Part shown: piece after piece, positions 6,552 through 8,287 of the stretch | Position numbering within the stretch: position 1 is the stretch's first letter | How the letters are laid out: every line of letters starts with the position of its first letter | NCBI GenBank assembly: GCA_937928475.1 | Contig: CALFVE010000271.1 | Span: 1 to 8,287, forward strand | DNA length: 8,287 nt | Direction of reading: 5' to 3' | Origin: an uncultured bacterium | GTDB taxonomy: Bacteria > Armatimonadota > Zipacnadia > Zipacnadales > Zipacnadaceae | The notes under the pieces: generated by a model | Seen by the model: the letters and a program-made list of their open reading frames with translations, nothing else | The model's database searches: none | Told to the model about the DNA's origin: nothing | Translations under genes and position numbers: made by a program

Positions 6552-6636
6552 GCCCTCTTGCATGGGTTCTTCGCGCCGGGACTCCCCTTCACCTGCCACG
6601 TAGAGTCGGGCCGATATCACCCAGGATGCCGCCCGA

Positions 6637-6651
6637 GGAACCACGGGTTCC
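6637..6651. repeat. Inverted repeat upstream of the gatB promoter
   Basis: GGAACC and GGTTCC, exact reverse complements, are separated by ACG. The site ends 20 bp before the -35 box of the gatB promoter, within the divergent intergenic region. It could be a regulator binding site, but six-base arms are short enough to occur by chance. Confidence 0.3.
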
Positions 6652-6671
6652 CTCCCGCTGGCGAGCGCAAG

Positions 6672-6700
6672 TTGCGTGCGGCGCGGGGAGTTGGTACAAT
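6672..6700 (+). promoter_or_regulatory. Sigma70-type extended -10 promoter of gatB
   Basis: TACAAT at 6695-6700 matches five of six bases of the -10 consensus and is preceded by TGG, giving the extended -10 form TGN-TACAAT. TTGCGT at 6672-6677 is a partial -35 box at the optimal 17-bp spacing. Transcription would start near 6707, leaving a leader of about 70-75 nt before the gatB ATG. The AT-rich -10 stands out in an otherwise GC-rich region. Confidence 0.72.
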
Positions 6701-6711
6701 TCGCCCCGGTC

Positions 6712-6733
6712 GCAAGCCAGTCCTGGTGCTTGC
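6712..6733 (+). promoter_or_regulatory. Hairpin at the predicted 5' end of the gatB mRNA
   Basis: GCAAGC (6712-6717) pairs with GCTTGC (6728-6733); in the alternative form GCAAG plus CCA pairs with TGG plus CTTGC around a two-base bulge. It begins only a few bases after the predicted transcription start, so it could shield the 5' end of the mRNA. No alternative terminator or ligand-binding fold was recognised, so I do not call it a riboswitch. Confidence 0.35.
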
Positions 6734-6767
6734 ATGCCGAAGCAATCTCGACCCAGCCCCATTTCGC

Positions 6768-6771
6768 GGAG
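6768..6771 (+). promoter_or_regulatory. Ribosome binding site deciding the gatB start
   Basis: GGAG lies 8 nt before ATG 6780. The gatB frame stays open upstream to about 6420, so this site, the promoter at 6672-6700 and the family N-terminus (IGLEVHVEL) together fix the start at 6780. Confidence 0.75.
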
Positions 6772-6779
6772 CGACGCAC

Positions 6780-8204
6780 ATGCCCCTGCAACCAACCATC
6801 GGCCTGGAAGTTCACGTCGAACTCAAGACCGCCTCCAAGATGTTCTGCTCCTGCCGCAATGAGTTCGGCGCGCCCCCGGATTCGCGCACCTGTCCGGTCT
6901 GCCTGGGGCTGCCCGGCTCCCTGCCCGTGCCCAACCGCCAGGCGGTCGAGTATGTCCTGCGCACCGGCCTGGCCCTCAACTGCCAGGTCGCCGAACGCTG
7001 CCGCTTCCACCGCAAGAACTACTTCTACCCCGACCTGGCCAAGAACTTCCAGATCAGCCAGTACGACGAGCCGCTAACGCACGACGGCTATGTAGACCTG
7101 GAGGGTGACGGCCAGCCAGTGCGCATCCGCATCCGCCGCGCTCATCTGGAGGAAGACACGGGCAAGAATCTCCACCTGCCTGACGGGCGCTCTCTGGTGG
7201 AGTACAACCGCTGCGGCGTGCCGCTGATGGAGATTGTCACCGAGCCGGACTTCCGCACTCCCGAGCAGGTACGGGAGTACCTGTATTCCCTGCGCGCGAT
7301 TCTGCGCTACTTGGGCGTCTCCGAAGCCAACATGGAGCAGGGACAGATGCGTTGCGAGCCGACCATCAATTGGATTGACCCCGACACCGGCGCCCGCACA
7401 CCCAAGGTAGAAATCAAGAACCTGAACTCGGTGAAATCGGTGTACGAGGCGGTCAAGTATGAACTGGCTCGGCAAAAGCGGGCCTTCGAGGCCGGCGAGG
7501 AACTCGTCCAGGAGACCCGCCGCTGGGACGAGCAGAAACTCATTACCACGCCGATGCGACGCAAGGAAACCGCCGACGACTACATGTACTTCCCCGAACC
7601 CGACCTGGTGCCGCTGGCCCCGGAGCCGGAGTGGATTGAGGAGATTCGCGCCAGCCTGCCCGAACTCCCGAAGGCCCGCGCCAGGCGTCTGGTCGAGCAG
7701 TACGGCCTGCCTGAGTACGACGCGGGGGTGCTCACCGAGAGCCGGGAACTCGCTGACTACTTCGAGGCTCTGGCGGCAGTAGCACCCGACGCGAAGATGG
7801 CCTCGAACTGGGTCATGGGCGAGGTGATGGCCTGGCTGAACCAGAACGCGGCCGACATCACCGCCTTCCCGCTAGCCCCCGCCGCCCTCGGCGAACTCCT
7901 CGGCCTGCTTGCCTCCGGCGCGATCAACAACACCACCGCCCGGGAGGTCTTCGCCCGGATGATCGCGGAGCGAAAGGGTGCCCGCGAGATCGTCGAGGCC
8001 GAGGGTCTAGCCCAGATCAGCGACACCGCCGAACTGGAACGCCTCGTCGAGCAGGCCATCGCCGCCAATCCTCGCGCCGTCGAGGACTACCGCGGTGGCA
8101 AGGAGAAGGCCCTGGGAGCGATGGTCGGCCACGTCATGCGCGCGACGCGCGGGCAGGCCAATGCAGCGCTCGTGAATGAGTTGCTCAGGAAGAGACTGGG
8201 GTGA
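6780..8204 (+). CDS. gatB: Asp-tRNA(Asn)/Glu-tRNA(Gln) amidotransferase subunit B
   Basis: Subunit B of the GatCAB amidotransferase, which converts mischarged Glu-tRNA(Gln) and/or Asp-tRNA(Asn) to the correct amide. GatB activates the tRNA-bound side chain with ATP and binds the tRNA; GatA supplies ammonia. The product is 474 residues, the usual full length. It has the cradle-domain motifs IGLEVHVEL (7-15), zinc ligands C23, C25, C38 and C41, RKNYFYPDLAKNFQISQYD (78-96), AHLEEDTGK (121-129), YNRCGVPLMEIVTEPD (142-157), EIKNLNS (211-217) and DDYMYFPEPDLVPL (266-279), then a helical region and the C-terminal YqeY-like tail domain ending in the conserved PRAVEDYRGGKEKALG region (431-446). One family landmark differs: residues 191-198 read RCEPTINW where most GatB have RCDANVS-like. 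gatA and gatC are not in the window. It has its own promoter, divergent from the glycan-like cluster. Confidence 0.98.
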   Translation: MPLQPTIGLEVHVELKTASKMFCSCRNEFGAPPDSRTCPVCLGLPGSLPVPNRQAVEYVLRTGLALNCQVAERCRFHRKNYFYPDLAKNFQISQYDEPLTHDGYVDLEGDGQPVRIRIRRAHLEEDTGKNLHLPDGRSLVEYNRCGVPLMEIVTEPDFRTPEQVREYLYSLRAILRYLGVSEANMEQGQMRCEPTINWIDPDTGARTPKVEIKNLNSVKSVYEAVKYELARQKRAFEAGEELVQETRRWDEQKLITTPMRRKETADDYMYFPEPDLVPLAPEPEWIEEIRASLPELPKARARRLVEQYGLPEYDAGVLTESRELADYFEALAAVAPDAKMASNWVMGEVMAWLNQNAADITAFPLAPAALGELLGLLASGAINNTTAREVFARMIAERKGAREIVEAEGLAQISDTAELERLVEQAIAANPRAVEDYRGGKEKALGAMVGHVMRATRGQANAALVNELLRKRLG

Positions 8205-8228
8205 GGGCAGCGCGGTACTCCCTGGAGA

Positions 8229-8279
8229 GGCCGGCTGAAGGCCAGGCACAGCCTGGCCTGAAACCGGCCCGCAGGCCGG
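8229..8279. repeat. Clustered inverted repeats downstream of gatB
   Basis: A perfect 9-bp stem, AGGCCAGGC (8239-8247) with GCCTGGCCT (8251-8259) around an ACA loop, is followed by CCGGCC (8264-8269) and GGCCGG (8274-8279) around a 4-nt loop. GGCCGG at 8229-8234 can also pair with 8264-8269, enclosing the first hairpin, so alternative folds exist. The first stem starts 34 nt after the gatB stop. No T-run follows, so it is not a canonical intrinsic terminator; it may be a 3'-end processing structure or a dispersed palindromic repeat cut by the window edge. Confidence 0.6.
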
Positions 8280-8287
8280 CCGGGCAC

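Noticed and set aside
6420..6779. Upstream in-frame extension of gatB
   Set aside because: The extension runs over the divergent promoter region and antisense to the deacetylase-like gene; the promoter, GGAG site and family N-terminus put the start at 6780.
6707..6779. Riboswitch or T-box in the gatB leader
   Set aside because: The leader is only about 70 nt, has no T-box sequence and no terminator/antiterminator pair, so only a simple hairpin is supported.

Overview
This is a high-GC (by eye around 60-65 %) bacterial chromosomal window with short intergenic gaps and seven protein-coding genes, the first cut by the left edge. Shine-Dalgarno sites, GTG starts and a sigma70-type promoter all point to a bacterium. 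GatB indicates a tRNA-dependent amidation route for Gln-tRNA and/or Asn-tRNA. No gene here fixes the phylum. The gene styles and the shape of the intergenic repeats would fit a Chloroflexota- or Armatimonadota-like lineage, but that is only an impression.

Layout. (1) Bases 1-2454, plus strand: zwf (glucose-6-phosphate dehydrogenase, 5' end missing), pgl (6-phosphogluconolactonase) and a small TsaA/TrmO-like gene with an added N-terminal zinc-ribbon-like segment. The first two are the consecutive opening steps of the oxidative pentose phosphate pathway; the third follows after 31 bp and is probably cotranscribed. (2) Bases 2420-6518, minus strand, transcribed right to left: a NodB-like (polysaccharide deacetylase superfamily) protein with an N-terminal Ig-like domain, a DegT/DnrJ/EryC1/StrS-type PLP sugar aminotransferase, and a polytopic membrane protein resembling GT-C glycosyltransferases. 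This looks like a small glycan or glycoconjugate cluster. Its last gene runs 35 bp into the 3' end of the TrmO-like gene in convergent orientation. (3) Bases 6519-6779: a divergent intergenic region with a good extended -10 promoter for gatB and a hairpin near the predicted 5' end of its mRNA. (4) Bases 6780-8204, plus strand: gatB, complete, followed by a cluster of GC-rich inverted repeats to the window edge.

No stretch over 300 bp lacks a gene. No tRNA, rRNA, CRISPR array, transposase, phage gene or recognisable defence system was seen. The least ordinary content is the three-gene glycan-like cluster, the zinc-ribbon/TrmO fusion, and the palindromic intergenic elements at about 5312-5420 and 8229-8279, which look like dispersed repeats. 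I found no convincing new biological system; the rest is housekeeping metabolism and translation.
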